Shown here: positions 1-9,025 of the stretch, one piece after another | Layout: the number at the start of each line of letters is the position of its first letter | Position numbering within the stretch: the first letter of the stretch is position 1 | Assembly (NCBI RefSeq): GCF_026225065.1 | Contig: NZ_JAMFSB010000156.1 | Coordinates: 1-54,892 of the forward strand | Source: Paraburkholderia sp. | GTDB lineage: Bacteria; Pseudomonadota; Gammaproteobacteria; Burkholderiales; Burkholderiaceae | Direction: 5' to 3' | Length of the DNA: 54,892 nt | The notes under the pieces: generated by a model | The model's input: only the letters and a program-made list of their open reading frames with translations | Told to the model about the DNA's origin: nothing | The model's database searches: none | Position numbers and translations under genes: made by a program

Positions 1-1
1 A

Positions 2-709
2 GTACTGCACATGCCGCCCGATCTGACGGCGGGCATGGTGCTGGTAGGCAGCGTCGCGAGCGGCACGGCGTCGAACGTGATGATCTATCTGGCGCGCGGC
101 GACGTGGCGTTATCGGTCACGATCAGCGCGCTGTCGACGCTGGTCGGCGTGTTCGCGACGCCGTTGCTCACGCGCCTTTATGTCGACGCATCGATCGCCG
201 TCGATGTGCGCGGCATGCTGACGAGCATCCTGGAGATCGTGGCGTTGCCGATCGTGGTGGGCCTCGTCATCAATCATCTGTTCGGCAAGCTGGTGCGCAA
301 GGTCGAACCGGTTCTGCCGCTCGTATCGATGATCGCCATCCTGTTGATCATCTCGGCGGTGGTAGGCGGTACGCAGAAAAGTATCGCGTCGGTTGGCCTG
401 GTGGTGATGCTCGGCGTGGTGCTGCATAACGGCATCGGTCTGCTCAGCGGTTACTGGGGCGGCCGGCTGCTCGGTTTCGACGAAGCCGTGTGCCGCACGC
501 TCGCGATCGAAGTCGGCATGCAGAATTCCGGGCTCGCCGCGACGCTCGGCAAGTTGTACTTTTCGCCGCTGGCCGCACTGCCCGGCGCCTTGTTCTCGGT
601 ATGGCACAACCTCTCGGGATCGCTGCTCGCGGGATACTGGGCAGGCCGCCCCGCCAAAGGTTCCACGCACCCTGACAGCGGATCCGCATTCGAGGCGAAA
701 CGCAACTAA
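2..709 (+). CDS. Bile acid:sodium symporter family transporter (5' truncated)
   Basis: This is the C-terminal part of a polytopic inner-membrane carrier of the bile acid:sodium symporter (BASS) family, to which the ketopantoate exporter PanS and NTCP-like carriers belong. The reading frame is open to the left edge, so the true start lies outside the window and the ATG at 11 is internal. The visible 235 residues contain about six hydrophobic segments. The stretch [19 protein letters not shown] matches the conserved G-G-x-x-S-N-x-x-x-x-x-A region of the family, and [11 protein letters not shown] matches the conserved E-x-G-x-Q-N-x-x-L-A motif that contributes to the sodium site. The tail after the last membrane segment is short and polar. 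The substrate cannot be read from the sequence. A strong hairpin follows at 720-744. Confidence 0.85.
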   Translation, partial: VLHMPPDLTAGMVLVGSVASGTASNVMIYLARGDVALSVTISALSTLVGVFATPLLTRLYVDASIAVDVRGMLTSILEIVALPIVVGLVINHLFGKLVRKVEPVLPLVSMIAILLIISAVVGGTQKSIASVGLVVMLGVVLHNGIGLLSGYWGGRLLGFDEAVCRTLAIEVGMQNSGLAATLGKLYFSPLAALPGALFSVWHNLSGSLLAGYWAGRPAKGSTHPDSGSAFEAKRN

Positions 710-719
710 GGGTAACGCC

Positions 720-744
720 GCGCGCTCGTCATGGACGAGCGCGC
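720..744. terminator. GC-rich hairpin after the carrier gene
   Basis: A perfect 11-bp inverted repeat (GCGCGCTCGTC at 720-730, GACGAGCGCGC at 734-744) with a 3-base loop starts 11 bases after the carrier stop. No U-tract follows, so it could be a weak terminator or a 3'-end stabilising hairpin. Confidence 0.5.
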
Positions 745-1026
745 ATTGACACGCGCAGTTATGCTGCGCCGATGTCATCCACGAGTGCCACACACTCGTG
801 CATTGTTAGCATAACGAATCACACCACGGACCCTACATCGCTGCGCCATCCTTACCGCAGCGGAACGACGCCCGCGCTCACGAGCGCCAGGCGCATGTGC
901 GCTCTCACATACTTGTCCGATCAATTCCCCTTAGAATGCTTTCCTCGACAGAGCACAGATGCATCGGGTGTACGCCCTGAATGTTGCACTTCAGGGGGCG
1001 CGAACCGAATCCAGCGGAGGAATAAC
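745..1026. other. Intergenic region upstream of the phospholipase D-like gene
   Basis: About 280 bases without a supported gene. It holds a second perfect inverted repeat, CACGAGTG (780-787) and CACTCGTG (793-800), of unknown role. An in-frame ATG at 772 would extend the downstream gene by 85 residues, but that extension has no protein-like character. The clear ribosome-binding site is GGAGG at 1016-1020, six bases before GTG 1027. No convincing promoter was found. Confidence 0.4.
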
Positions 1027-2721
1027 GTGCCGGCGTACGACAGCAACAACAACATCGCGTCGCAATATCGTCAACGCCCTTTGGGGACGACGCCGTTCGT
1101 CAGCACTGCAGCGCGAATAGCCACGCGTATCGGCAAGCATCGCTTGCTAGTGTGCGCCGCCGCGGCACTTTTGACCGCCTGCGCAAGCCGGCCGCCCGCG
1201 ACCGCATTCGACCGTCCCGTCACGCACGCACTGCCGACTGCCACGACGACGCCGTTGAGCACCGCCCTCGCCCCCATCGAAAGCGCGCATGCTGACGAGT
1301 CCGGCTTTCGCGTGCTGTCGAACGGCACCGAGGCACTGCAGATGCGTATAGCGCTCGCCCGCGCGGCGACGAAGACGCTCGATATGCAGTACTACATCGC
1401 CAATGAAGACACCACTGGCAAGCTACTCCTTGGCGCCGCGCTCTATGCCGCCGATCACGGCGTGCGCGTCCGCATGCTCGTCGACGACCTGAATTTCAAG
1501 GACATCGACGACGTGATGGCGGGCCTCAACTCGCACCCCAACATCGAGGTCCGCGTCTTCAATCCCTTTGGCAGCAGTCATCGCAGCGTGTTCGAGCGCA
1601 CCACCAATCTGCTCACGAAGATCGACCAGTTCACGCGCCGCATGCACAACAAGGCGATGATCGCGGACAACCAGTTGGCGATCGTCGGCGGACGCAATCT
1701 CGGCGACGAATATTTCAGCGCAAGCACCACGCTGCAGTTCCGCGATCTCGACGTGCTCGCGGCCGGCCCGATCACCGCCGACGTGTCGGCCAGCTTCGAC
1801 GAGTACTGGAACAGCTCCGGCGCTTATCCGCTGAAGGCGCTGAATCACCAGAACTTCTCACCGCAAGAACTTGACGCGACACGCGATGCGTTGCGCGCGC
1901 ACTGGCGCACCAACGCCGATCCATACAACGCGAAGCCGCTGAATGCGACACCGCTGGCGACGCAGATCGCCGGGGACCAACTCGACCTCACTTGGGCGCC
2001 GGCGGAATTCAAGGCCGATACGCCGGGCAAGATCGATCAGCCATCGCCCGATTACGTCAGTCCGCCCATGCAGCGTCTCGCCGAGCTGATGAAGGAGGCG
2101 CAGAAGGAGTTTCTGGTGGTGTCGCCCTACTTCGTGCCGCACGAAGCCGGGGTGAACGCGCTCGCGCAGCTCACGCAACGTGGGATACGGGTCGCGGTCC
2201 TGACCAACTCGCTCGCCGCCACCGATGCCGTCGCCGTGCAGGCAGGCTACAGCCCCTACCGCGTGCCGCTGCTGCAACACGGCGTCGAACTGTACGAGTT
2301 CAAACCGGACCAGCAAAGCACGGGGATGTCGGTGGCAGGTTCGCGTTCGCGCGCCAGCCTGCATGCGAAAACCTACGTGCTCGATCGCCAGATTCTCGTG
2401 ATCGGCTCGATGAACCTCGATCCGCGCTCGGCGAATCTGAACACCGAACTGGCACTCTTCATCCACAGTCCGGTACTGGCGGGCCAGGTCGCCACGCTGT
2501 TCGACCGCGCGAGCGCACCGACGGTGAGCTACCGGGTCACGCTCGCTTCGAAGGCAGAACTTGCCGGACTGAGCTACATTGGTTCGCCGCAAACGCAACT
2601 CGAATGGACTGACGAGGAGAACGGCCAGCGGCACACCTATACCTCGGACCCGCAAGCGGGTTTGTACCGGAATGTGATGACGGGTCTATTCTTGTTATTG
2701 CCAGTCCAGGGCCAGCTTTGA
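1027..2721 (+). CDS. Phospholipase D family lipoprotein (cardiolipin synthase-like)
   Basis: The protein (564 aa) is an exported enzyme of the phospholipase D superfamily with two HKD motifs. The first is H207-N-K-A-M-I-A-D followed by GGRN, the second H446-A-K-T-Y-V-L-D followed by GSMNLDPRS. Both halves are needed to form one active site that transfers phosphatidyl groups through a phosphohistidine. The N-terminus has a long basic n-region, a hydrophobic segment and the lipobox LTAC at Cys52, so it is probably anchored as a lipoprotein. GTG 1027 is chosen because GGAGG lies six bases upstream and because it places the signal sequence near the N-terminus. Similar Burkholderiales proteins are annotated as phospholipase D family or cardiolipin synthase-like. 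Which reaction it performs, hydrolysis or cardiolipin synthesis, cannot be decided here. It appears monocistronic. Confidence 0.88.
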   Translation: MPAYDSNNNIASQYRQRPLGTTPFVSTAARIATRIGKHRLLVCAAAALLTACASRPPATAFDRPVTHALPTATTTPLSTALAPIESAHADESGFRVLSNGTEALQMRIALARAATKTLDMQYYIANEDTTGKLLLGAALYAADHGVRVRMLVDDLNFKDIDDVMAGLNSHPNIEVRVFNPFGSSHRSVFERTTNLLTKIDQFTRRMHNKAMIADNQLAIVGGRNLGDEYFSASTTLQFRDLDVLAAGPITADVSASFDEYWNSSGAYPLKALNHQNFSPQELDATRDALRAHWRTNADPYNAKPLNATPLATQIAGDQLDLTWAPAEFKADTPGKIDQPSPDYVSPPMQRLAELMKEAQKEFLVVSPYFVPHEAGVNALAQLTQRGIRVAVLTNSLAATDAVAVQAGYSPYRVPLLQHGVELYEFKPDQQSTGMSVAGSRSRASLHAKTYVLDRQILVIGSMNLDPRSANLNTELALFIHSPVLAGQVATLFDRASAPTVSYRVTLASKAELAGLSYIGSPQTQLEWTDEENGQRHTYTSDPQAGLYRNVMTGLFLLLPVQGQL

Positions 2722-2809
2722 TGCACGCCTTGCGGCGCCAGCGCGCAGGGTATCCGAACCATGCAGTTATCCAGCTAATTGTGCTTTTCAGTTAAAGCGG
2801 AGTTGAACC

Positions 2810-4210
2810 ATGACCGAAGACGTACGAATGGAGCGCGACACGTTCGGCGAGATTGCCGTGCCGAACGCCCAGCTATGGGGCGCGCAAACCCAGCGCTCGC
2901 TGCAGAATTTCAAAATTTCCACGGAGAAGCAGTCGCCCGAACTGATCACGGCTCTGGCCATCATCAAGCGCGCGGCGGCCGAGGTCAATCTGGGCCTCGG
3001 CGTGCTCGACGAAAGCAAAGCGAAGGCCATCATGCAGGCGGCCGACGAGATCATCGAAGGCAAGCATCCCCACGAATTTCCGCTAGCAGTCTGGCAGACC
3101 GGCTCCGGCACGCAGACCAACATGAACCTCAACGAGGTGATCGCCAACCGCGCGAGCGAACTGCTGGGCGGCGAGCGTGGTGAAGCGCGCAAGGTGCACC
3201 CGAACGACGACGTGAACCGCGGCCAGTCGTCCAACGACGTGTTTCCGACGGCCATGCATGTGGCGGCGGCGGTCGGCATCGTCAAGCACCTGGTGCCCGC
3301 GCTGAAGACGCTGCGCGCGACGCTCGACAGCAAGGCGAAAGCATTCGCCGGGATCGTCAAGATCGGCCGTACGCACTTGCAGGATGCGACTCCGCTCACG
3401 TTGGGTCAGGAATTCTCGGGTTACGTCGCACAGCTCGATCACGGCATTCGCCATGTCGAATCGGCGCTGCCGCATCTCTACGAACTCGCGCAAGGCGGCA
3501 CCGCGGTCGGCACCGGCCTGAACGCGCACCCGCAGTTCGCGGACAAGGTTGCGGCAGCAATCGGCAAGCTCACCGGCGTGCCCTTTGTGTCGGCACCCAA
3601 CAAGTTCGAGGTGATGGCCGCCGCCGACGCGCTGGTGTTCGCGCACGGTGCGCTCAAGACCGTCGCAGCCAGCCTGATGAAGATCGCCAACGACGTGCGC
3701 TGGCTCGCGAGCGGTCCGCGTTGCGGCCTGGGCGAGCTGTCGATTCCGGAGAACGAACCGGGCAGCTCGATCATGCCGGGCAAGGTCAATCCGACCCAGT
3801 CCGAAGCGATGACCATGCTGTGCTGCCAGGTGTTCGGCAACGACGTCGCGGTGAATATGGGCGGCGCGAGCGGCAACTTCGAGTTGAATGTGTTCCGTCC
3901 GATGATTGCGCACAACGTGCTGCAGTCGATCCGCCTGCTCGCCGACGGCGCGCACAGCTTCAACGACAACTGCGCGGTCGGCATCGAGCCGAATCGCGAA
4001 CGCATCGACACGTTGCTCAACGAATCGCTGATGCTGGTGACGGCGCTCAATCCGCACATCGGCTACGACAAGGCGGCCAAGATCGCGAAGAAGGCGCACA
4101 AGGAAGGCACCACGCTCAAGGCGTCCGCGCTGGCGCTGGGGTTTGTCACCGAGCAGCAATTCGACGAGTGGGTAAAACCGAACGATATGGTCGGCAATAC
4201 GCCGGGCTAA
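2810..4210 (+). CDS. fumC: Class II fumarate hydratase
   Basis: FumC (466 aa) interconverts fumarate and L-malate in the TCA cycle as an iron-independent cytoplasmic homotetramer. The family signature [11 protein letters not shown] is present at residues 318-328 and contains the catalytic serine (Ser319 or Ser320, equivalent to E. coli Ser318). His189 in [16 protein letters not shown] matches the second catalytic residue. The motif [10 protein letters not shown] (97-106) is the conserved substrate-site region. The length equals the family norm. The start is supported by GGAG about eight bases upstream. Argininosuccinate lyase and aspartase share the fold, but the [10 protein letters not shown] and RTHLQDA contexts favour fumarase. 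It ends against a bidirectional terminator shared with the convergent thioesterase gene. Confidence 0.97.
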   Translation: MTEDVRMERDTFGEIAVPNAQLWGAQTQRSLQNFKISTEKQSPELITALAIIKRAAAEVNLGLGVLDESKAKAIMQAADEIIEGKHPHEFPLAVWQTGSGTQTNMNLNEVIANRASELLGGERGEARKVHPNDDVNRGQSSNDVFPTAMHVAAAVGIVKHLVPALKTLRATLDSKAKAFAGIVKIGRTHLQDATPLTLGQEFSGYVAQLDHGIRHVESALPHLYELAQGGTAVGTGLNAHPQFADKVAAAIGKLTGVPFVSAPNKFEVMAAADALVFAHGALKTVAASLMKIANDVRWLASGPRCGLGELSIPENEPGSSIMPGKVNPTQSEAMTMLCCQVFGNDVAVNMGGASGNFELNVFRPMIAHNVLQSIRLLADGAHSFNDNCAVGIEPNRERIDTLLNESLMLVTALNPHIGYDKAAKIAKKAHKEGTTLKASALALGFVTEQQFDEWVKPNDMVGNTPG

Positions 4211-4310
4211 GGTGATGAGGCCGGGCCGCGGTCAGGCATGACTGAAACCGGGTTTCGTCTCTTTCGTCTCGAACGAGACCCGGCGTGGGCATCCACGACA
4301 CGGATGCAAA

Positions 4311-4349
4311 AAAGCGCCGCGCCGGTTCCACAGACCGGCGCGGCGCTTT
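4311..4349. terminator. Bidirectional intrinsic terminator, fumC / thioesterase
   Basis: A perfect 13-bp inverted repeat, GCGCCGCGCCGGT (4314-4326) and its complement (4334-4346), with a 7-base loop. It is flanked by A6 on the left and TTT on the right. The six-U tract on the minus strand makes it strongest for the thioesterase gene, and it also sits about 100 bases after fumC. Confidence 0.9.
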
Positions 4350-4362
4350 GTCCGTGGACCGC

Positions 4363-4869
4363 TTAAATCTTGCCCTTCGCCACTTCGTCCGGCTTGAGCT
4401 CGACGATCGCGTCGAGCGCCTCTTTCACGTCCAGCGCGTACTTGGCCAGACGCTTCTGCTCCTCGTTCTCCGCCAGATAGGCCGGCACCGGAACCGGGTG
4501 ACCGTTCTCGTTGACCGCCACCATCACGACCAGACAATCCGTGGTCTGCATCAGTTCGCCGCCCTTCGGATCCCCCGCCTGCACCGAGACGTGGATGTGC
4601 ATGCTGGTGCGTCCCGTGTGGACCACGCGCGCGCGCAGTTCGACCAGATTGCCGACGAGGATCGGCCGGCGGAAGCGGATATTACCGACGCTGACAGTCA
4701 CGCAATAGCGTCCGGACCAGACTGCGGCGCACGCATAGGCGGTTTCGTCGATCCATTTCATCAGCGCGCCGCCGTGCACCTTGCCGCCGAAGTTGACCGA
4801 GGTGGGCTCGGCGAGAAAGCGGAAGGTGGTTTCCGAACGGTCCAGCGGCGCAGCGGCAGGGGTGCTCAT
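4363..4869 (-). CDS. Acyl-CoA thioesterase, hotdog fold (YciA/BFIT type)
   Basis: The protein (168 aa) is a single hotdog-domain acyl-CoA thioesterase, which hydrolyses acyl-CoA to free fatty acid and CoA in the cytoplasm. The conserved helix region N-F-G-G-K-V-H-G-G-A-L-M-K-W-I-D-E, with the catalytic Asp/Glu region and the G-G turn, and the strand motif RFRRPILVGN are characteristic of the YciA/BACH-like group. Start 4869 (MSTPAAAP) is preferred over an ATG five codons upstream because GGAG lies six bases before it. A TATAAT -10 box lies about 38 bases upstream. The chain-length preference cannot be predicted. Confidence 0.9.
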   Translation of the reverse strand: MSTPAAAPLDRSETTFRFLAEPTSVNFGGKVHGGALMKWIDETAYACAAVWSGRYCVTVSVGNIRFRRPILVGNLVELRARVVHTGRTSMHIHVSVQAGDPKGGELMQTTDCLVVMVAVNENGHPVPVPAYLAENEEQKRLAKYALDVKEALDAIVELKPDEVAKGKI

Positions 4870-4906
4870 CTTGACTCCAGGCAATCGAATGTTTCTGAAG
4901 GAGCCG

Positions 4907-4935
4907 ATTATACGAGCGCAATTTTGACTGTGTGA
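4907..4935 (-). promoter_or_regulatory. Putative sigma-70 promoter of the thioesterase gene
   Basis: On the minus strand a perfect -10 box TATAAT (4907-4912) is preceded by a 17-base spacer and a poor -35 (TCACAC, 4930-4935). The predicted transcript would start near 4900, about 30 bases before ATG 4869. The -10 is convincing and the -35 is not. Confidence 0.45.
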
Positions 4936-5096
4936 CGCGGCGAGGGTCGGTAACTATGTTTTGCCACAGACAAAAGGGTCCGCATGTGAGGTGCGGCGCA
5001 GCATTTCCCTGATTGATCGTTACATGAGGATGTCAGCGGACGCCACAATGTCGAGTCGATTTCCGCCAAAATGGCGGCCTACGCCGACACGATGTT

Positions 5097-5237
5097 TCAT
5101 TTGTGATAAGAAATTCCTTCATCGATCGTGCCGTACATATCGATGCTGCCGGAACCCGCGCCCGACGACGCCGCGCCGCCCTGCGCACAGGCGGCGCACA
5201 CAAGCACGGTAACGGCGATGGCAAGCAGGAGCTTCAT
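5097..5237 (-). CDS. Small lipoprotein (46 aa) with porin-like C-terminal motif
   Basis: This short minus-strand gene encodes 46 residues. It has a basic start (MKLLL), a hydrophobic segment and a lipobox ending at Cys17 (VCAAC), as in bacterial lipoproteins. The mature part is a Gly/Ser/Ala linker followed by SIDMYGTIDEGISYHK. This last stretch resembles the first beta-strand of Burkholderiales general porins, which typically begin S-S-V-T-L-Y-G-x-x-D-x-G. A GAGAA stretch lies about 13 bases before the ATG, so the ribosome-binding site is weak. The lipobox, the early position of the hydrophobic core and the non-random C-terminus argue for a real gene. The function is unknown. It is divergent from the winged-helix regulator at 5427. 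Confidence 0.6.
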   Translation of the reverse strand: MKLLLAIAVTVLVCAACAQGGAASSGAGSGSIDMYGTIDEGISYHK

Positions 5238-5426
5238 GACGGCGCTTTTTCTCGAAGTCAGGGTTTGATTCTAGCTTGGCCCGGCGCGGCCACGCACAAA
5301 CGCCCCGCAGGCTGGCGACCGCAAACTGCATTCGACGCTTCACGACAGGCCGAAACATCGAATGCAGCCTCCCGCTATAGTAAAGACGTTGGCGAACGCT
5401 CGCCTGCGCCGCATCGGGAGATCCAC

Positions 5427-6140
5427 ATGACTGCCCAGCTTTCCGACGAACAGAATCACTTTCCTGGCCTCAGCCGGATCGGCGCGCTGCTTGCCGATCC
5501 CGGCCGAGCCGCCATGCTGTGGGCGCTGATGGACGGCAGCGCTCGCCCGGCCGGCGAACTGACGATGGTGGCGGGTCTCTCGCCGTCGGCCGCCAGTGCC
5601 CATCTTGCCCGCCTCACTGAAGGCGGCCTGCTGACCGTCGAGGTACGCGGCCGGCATCGCTACTTCCGGATTGCCTCGCCCGACATCGCCGCCTCCATCG
5701 AAGCGCTTGCCAACGTCGCGCAGGTGAGCGCGCCGCTGCGCATGACACCGCGCCCGGCTCGCACCGTACCCGTCGACATGCGTTACGCGCGCACCTGCTA
5801 CGACCACATGGCGGGCGAGCTCTCCGTGCAGCTGTTCGAGCGGATGCTGAGCCACGATCTGCTGACCCTGCACGGCAATACGCTCGACGCCACCACCAAG
5901 GGTGCCGCCCAACTCGCCCGCTGGGGTATCGACGTCACCGGTCAGCGCAGCCGCCGGCGACGTTTCGCCTGCACCTGCCCGGACTGGAGCGAGCGGCGCC
6001 CGCATCTGGGCGGCGCACTCGGCGCGGCCTTACTCGACACATGGTCGACCCACGGCTGGGTGGAGCGCACCGAGCGGCCGCGCATCCTGCGGATCACGCC
6101 AGCTGGCCATCAGCATTTCAACGAGTTCCTGACGAACTGA
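5427..6140 (+). CDS. ArsR-type winged-helix transcriptional regulator
   Basis: The protein (237 aa) is a cytoplasmic DNA-binding regulator. Residues about 12-95 form an ArsR/SmtB-type winged helix: a helical start (IGALLADPGRAAMLWALMDG), a helix-turn-helix (ELTMVAGLSPSAASAHLARLTEGGL) and a wing (VEVRGRHRYFRIASP). The C-terminal half carries an extra domain (YDHMAGELSVQLFERML, then a Cys-x-Cys-x-D segment FACTCPDWSERRPHLGG). Regulators of this longer type are widespread in Burkholderiales and their ligands are mostly unknown. C-T-C-P-D-W-S-E-R might bind metal, but no classical alpha3 or alpha5 ArsR metal site is evident. GTG/ATG starts further upstream are ignored because GGGAG lies six bases before ATG 5427. 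Confidence 0.82.
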   Translation: MTAQLSDEQNHFPGLSRIGALLADPGRAAMLWALMDGSARPAGELTMVAGLSPSAASAHLARLTEGGLLTVEVRGRHRYFRIASPDIAASIEALANVAQVSAPLRMTPRPARTVPVDMRYARTCYDHMAGELSVQLFERMLSHDLLTLHGNTLDATTKGAAQLARWGIDVTGQRSRRRRFACTCPDWSERRPHLGGALGAALLDTWSTHGWVERTERPRILRITPAGHQHFNEFLTN

Positions 6141-6156
6141 TCCTGGCGAACTGAGC

Positions 6157-6224
6157 GCGGTCTGTCCAAACGCGAGCGGGCGATACGTCCGTTTCCGGCA
6201 CAGACCGCACGAGCAGGATTTTTT
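6157..6224 (+). terminator. Possible terminator after the ArsR-type gene
   Basis: GCGGTCTGT (6157-6165) and ACAGACCGC (6200-6208) form a 9-bp inverted repeat around a 34-base loop. T6 follows ten bases later (6219-6224). The long loop and the gap before the T-run make this a weak candidate. Confidence 0.35.
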
Positions 6225-6331
6225 GTTACACGGCAGGTAAGGAGGCTTACAAATGCGGACGCCTTGAAACATGCCACAACGCTACAGTTCTTTCACGGAT
6301 GCAACCACCGAGTGTCCGTTAGAGAGACAAC

Positions 6332-9025
6332 ATGAAAACGATCAGCACCCAACAACGTACAACGCACCGCGCCACCGTTTATACCCGCGGTTATACGCTG
6401 ATAGCAGCGGCAGTCTTCACGCTCGCAGCCCAGACCGCCCTTGCGCAGCAAGCCCCTCCTCCGGAAAACGCGCCCGGCGCGACCCAGAGCACCGGCAATA
6501 CCGATCCCCCGGGCCGCGTGGCCCGCCTGAACTACACCTCCGGCGCCGTGACGACCGAGCCCGCCGGCGCCACCGACTGGTCCTACGCGCAGATCAACCG
6601 CCCGCTCACGACCGGCGACCAGCTCTGGGATGACCAGAACGCACGCGCGGAAATGCACATCGGCTCGACCGCGGTGCGGCTCGGCGATTCGACCAGCCTC
6701 GACATCCTCAATCTCGACGACTCCAACGCGCAGCTGAAAGTCGCGCAGGGCACGCTGTCGACCCGCGTGCGCGAACTGGCGCCCGGCTCGACGTATGAGA
6801 TCGATACGCCGAATCTCGCGCTAGGCATCACCGCTCCGGGCGACTACCGTGTGGACGTTGCGCCCGACGGCAGCAGCACGACCGTCACCGTGCGCGGTGG
6901 CAGCGCCACCGTGTATGGCGACAACGGCCAGGTGCAGATCGCCGCCGGCCAGCAGATCCGCTTTGCCGGCACCGCGCTGCAGCAGGTGGCGGACGGCGGC
7001 GCACCGGGCCTCGACGGCTTCGATCAGTGGGCCGCCAGCCGCGATGCCGGAGAAGACCGCTCGGTGTCGGCCCGCTACGTCTCGCGCGATGTGCCCGGCT
7101 ATGAGGATCTCGATGCCAATGGCACATGGCGCAGCAGCCCTCAGTACGGCGAGGTATGGACGCCGAGCGCGGTGCCGGCGGGCTGGGCGCCTTATCACGA
7201 TGGCCACTGGGTCTGGCAGGCCCCGTGGGGCTGGACCTGGGTCGACGACGCGCCGTGGGGCTTCGCGCCGTACCACTACGGTCGCTGGGCCTACGTCGAC
7301 GACTCATGGGGGTGGGTGCCCGGTCCGGTCGTCGTCGACGCGCCGCCGGTTTATGCGCCGGCGCTGGTCGCCTTCGTCGGCGGCGGCGGGGGCGGTGGCT
7401 CGTTCGACTGGGGCGTGAGTCTGGCCGTCGGCGGCGTGGCCGCGGCGGGCGTCGCCTGGTTCCCGCTGGGCCCGGGTGAAGCGTGGCATCCGCGTGGGGG
7501 TGGCTGGAGTCCCGGCTACTACAACCGCGTGAACAACTACAACCACGTGAACGTCACGAATATCAATAACGTGACGAACATCAATAACGTTCATAACACC
7601 TACATCAACTACCGTGCGCCGGGCGGCGTCACGGCCGTGCCGGCGACCGCGTTCGTGCATGGTCAGCCGACTGGCCGGTTCGCGCAAAAGGTCGATCCGG
7701 CGCAATGGCGCAACGCGCAGATCAACCCGGGCAGCCCGGGCATTGCGCCGGTACGTCAGAGCTTCGGCTCCGGCCTGCGCAATGCCAACTACCGGCCGCC
7801 CGCGGCTGTGACGGCACGCTCGGTGGTGGCCACACGCAGCCCGGCCGTGCCGGCCGCGTATCACGACACGCTCGCGCAACGTTTCGCGCAAGGCGGCGGC
7901 CAGGTGCCGGGAGCCGGCGCGCCGGTCGTGCGCACTTCGGTGCCGGCGCACTTTGCTGGCGCGCAGGCACACGGTGCGCCCGCTGCGGCGGCCATGCAGA
8001 ACGTCAGGGTCGTGCAGGCGAATTCGCCGCGGATGGCCGCGGGTGCTGCGCCGCGACCGGGTGAACCCGCAGCGAACGGCGTACGTCCGTTTGCCGGCGG
8101 TCCGAATCCGGCGAACGGTGGACAAGCGCCGCACGGTGCGCCCGAGCAGGCTCGGGCCGGCGCTCCGGGTACGCCGGGTGCGCCAGGCGCTCCTGGTCAG
8201 ATGGCCAATGAACGTCCGCAGCCGAACAACGGCGTGCCGCGTCCGCCGCAGGCTGCCGGTGCCAATCCGAACGGCTTCGGGCAGCACGGCGCAGGCGGTC
8301 CGGTAGCGGCTCAGCAGGCCGCCGCCGAGGGTCGTCACGAACCCGCGTGGACCCAGCCGCATACGCCGATGGCGCAGCAGGCACAACAGGCGCAGGTGCA
8401 CGGCGCGCCGCAGCAGGAGGCCGGTCGTCAGCCGTTCGCGCCGCAAGGCGAAGCGCAGAACCGGCAGCAACCGGGCGCCGTCGCCGCGCAGCAAGGCGAG
8501 CAGCAGCGCGGTGTGCCGCATCCGGCCGAAAATCCGGCGACGGCTGCTCGCACGCCTGAACAGGCCGAACGGGAACCGCGCGCACCGGCGGTCGGTGCGC
8601 AAGCCCAGCCGCAACAGCAAGCGCGCGCCGCAGAGAATCATACGCAGGAACCTCAGCAGGCACGCGCCGCGGAATTTCACCCGCCGGTGGCTCAACAGGC
8701 TCCGCGCGAGGAACCTCGCCCGCAGCCGCAAGCGCAAGCGCAGCCACGTCAGGAATATCACCCGCAACAGGCACAGCAGGCGCCGCGTGAAGAGCCACGT
8801 CCGCAGCCGCAGGCGCAACCTCGTCAGGAATATCATCCGCAGCAGGCCCAGCAGGCGCCGCGTCAGGAACCGCGTCCACAACCAGCACCGCGCCAGGAAC
8901 CCCGCCCGCAGCAGGCGCAGCAGCCGCGGCCTGAACCGCGTCCGGCGCAGCAGGCTCAGCGGCCTCAACCGCATCCCGAGCAGCATTCGAACAGCGGCGG
9001 CCACGAGGAGCATCGCAAGGGCTAA
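6332..9025 (+). CDS. Exported FecR-domain / DUF6600 protein with Q/P/A-rich repeat tail
   Basis: The protein (897 aa) starts with a Sec signal peptide (hydrophobic core around residues 20-34, cleavage after ALAQQ-like residues). Residues about 55-215 resemble a FecR-type beta domain (GRVARLNYTSGAV, then EMHIGSTAVRLGDSTSLDI, then a VTVRGGSATVY strand). Next is a Trp/Tyr-rich region with repeated G-x-W-x-x-x-P-x-G-W-x-P-Y-x-x-G-x-W units, typical of DUF6600-type proteins. A glycine-rich hydrophobic stretch and an Asn/Val-rich stretch (NNYNHVNVTNINNV) follow. The last 350 residues are low-complexity Gln/Pro/Ala with tandem repeats. It is probably periplasmic or surface-exposed. No iron-siderophore sigma system is nearby, so a FecR role is not implied. 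AGAGAGA lies about six bases before the ATG. The function is unknown. Confidence 0.8.
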   Translation: MKTISTQQRTTHRATVYTRGYTLIAAAVFTLAAQTALAQQAPPPENAPGATQSTGNTDPPGRVARLNYTSGAVTTEPAGATDWSYAQINRPLTTGDQLWDDQNARAEMHIGSTAVRLGDSTSLDILNLDDSNAQLKVAQGTLSTRVRELAPGSTYEIDTPNLALGITAPGDYRVDVAPDGSSTTVTVRGGSATVYGDNGQVQIAAGQQIRFAGTALQQVADGGAPGLDGFDQWAASRDAGEDRSVSARYVSRDVPGYEDLDANGTWRSSPQYGEVWTPSAVPAGWAPYHDGHWVWQAPWGWTWVDDAPWGFAPYHYGRWAYVDDSWGWVPGPVVVDAPPVYAPALVAFVGGGGGGGSFDWGVSLAVGGVAAAGVAWFPLGPGEAWHPRGGGWSPGYYNRVNNYNHVNVTNINNVTNINNVHNTYINYRAPGGVTAVPATAFVHGQPTGRFAQKVDPAQWRNAQINPGSPGIAPVRQSFGSGLRNANYRPPAAVTARSVVATRSPAVPAAYHDTLAQRFAQGGGQVPGAGAPVVRTSVPAHFAGAQAHGAPAAAAMQNVRVVQANSPRMAAGAAPRPGEPAANGVRPFAGGPNPANGGQAPHGAPEQARAGAPGTPGAPGAPGQMANERPQPNNGVPRPPQAAGANPNGFGQHGAGGPVAAQQAAAEGRHEPAWTQPHTPMAQQAQQAQVHGAPQQEAGRQPFAPQGEAQNRQQPGAVAAQQGEQQRGVPHPAENPATAARTPEQAEREPRAPAVGAQAQPQQQARAAENHTQEPQQARAAEFHPPVAQQAPREEPRPQPQAQAQPRQEYHPQQAQQAPREEPRPQPQAQPRQEYHPQQAQQAPRQEPRPQPAPRQEPRPQQAQQPRPEPRPAQQAQRPQPHPEQHSNSGGHEEHRKG
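8696..8920 (+). repeat. Three in-frame tandem repeats in the DUF6600 protein tail
   Basis: Three successive in-frame units begin CAGGC[TG]CCGCG at 8696, 8777 and 8852 (81, 75 and about 69 bp). They encode variants of QAPREEPRPQPQ followed by PRQEYHPQQAQ. The unit length varies by whole codons, consistent with slippage or recombination expanding a disordered tail. Confidence 0.8.

Noticed and set aside
772..1026. An 85-residue N-terminal extension of the phospholipase D-like protein
   Set aside because: It would bury the signal peptide, crosses a hairpin and lacks a ribosome-binding site. GTG 1027 has GGAGG at proper spacing.
5103..5426. An extended start for the ArsR-type regulator
   Set aside because: The extra 108 residues are low in protein-like character and overlap the divergent small lipoprotein gene. 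ATG 5427 has GGGAG upstream.
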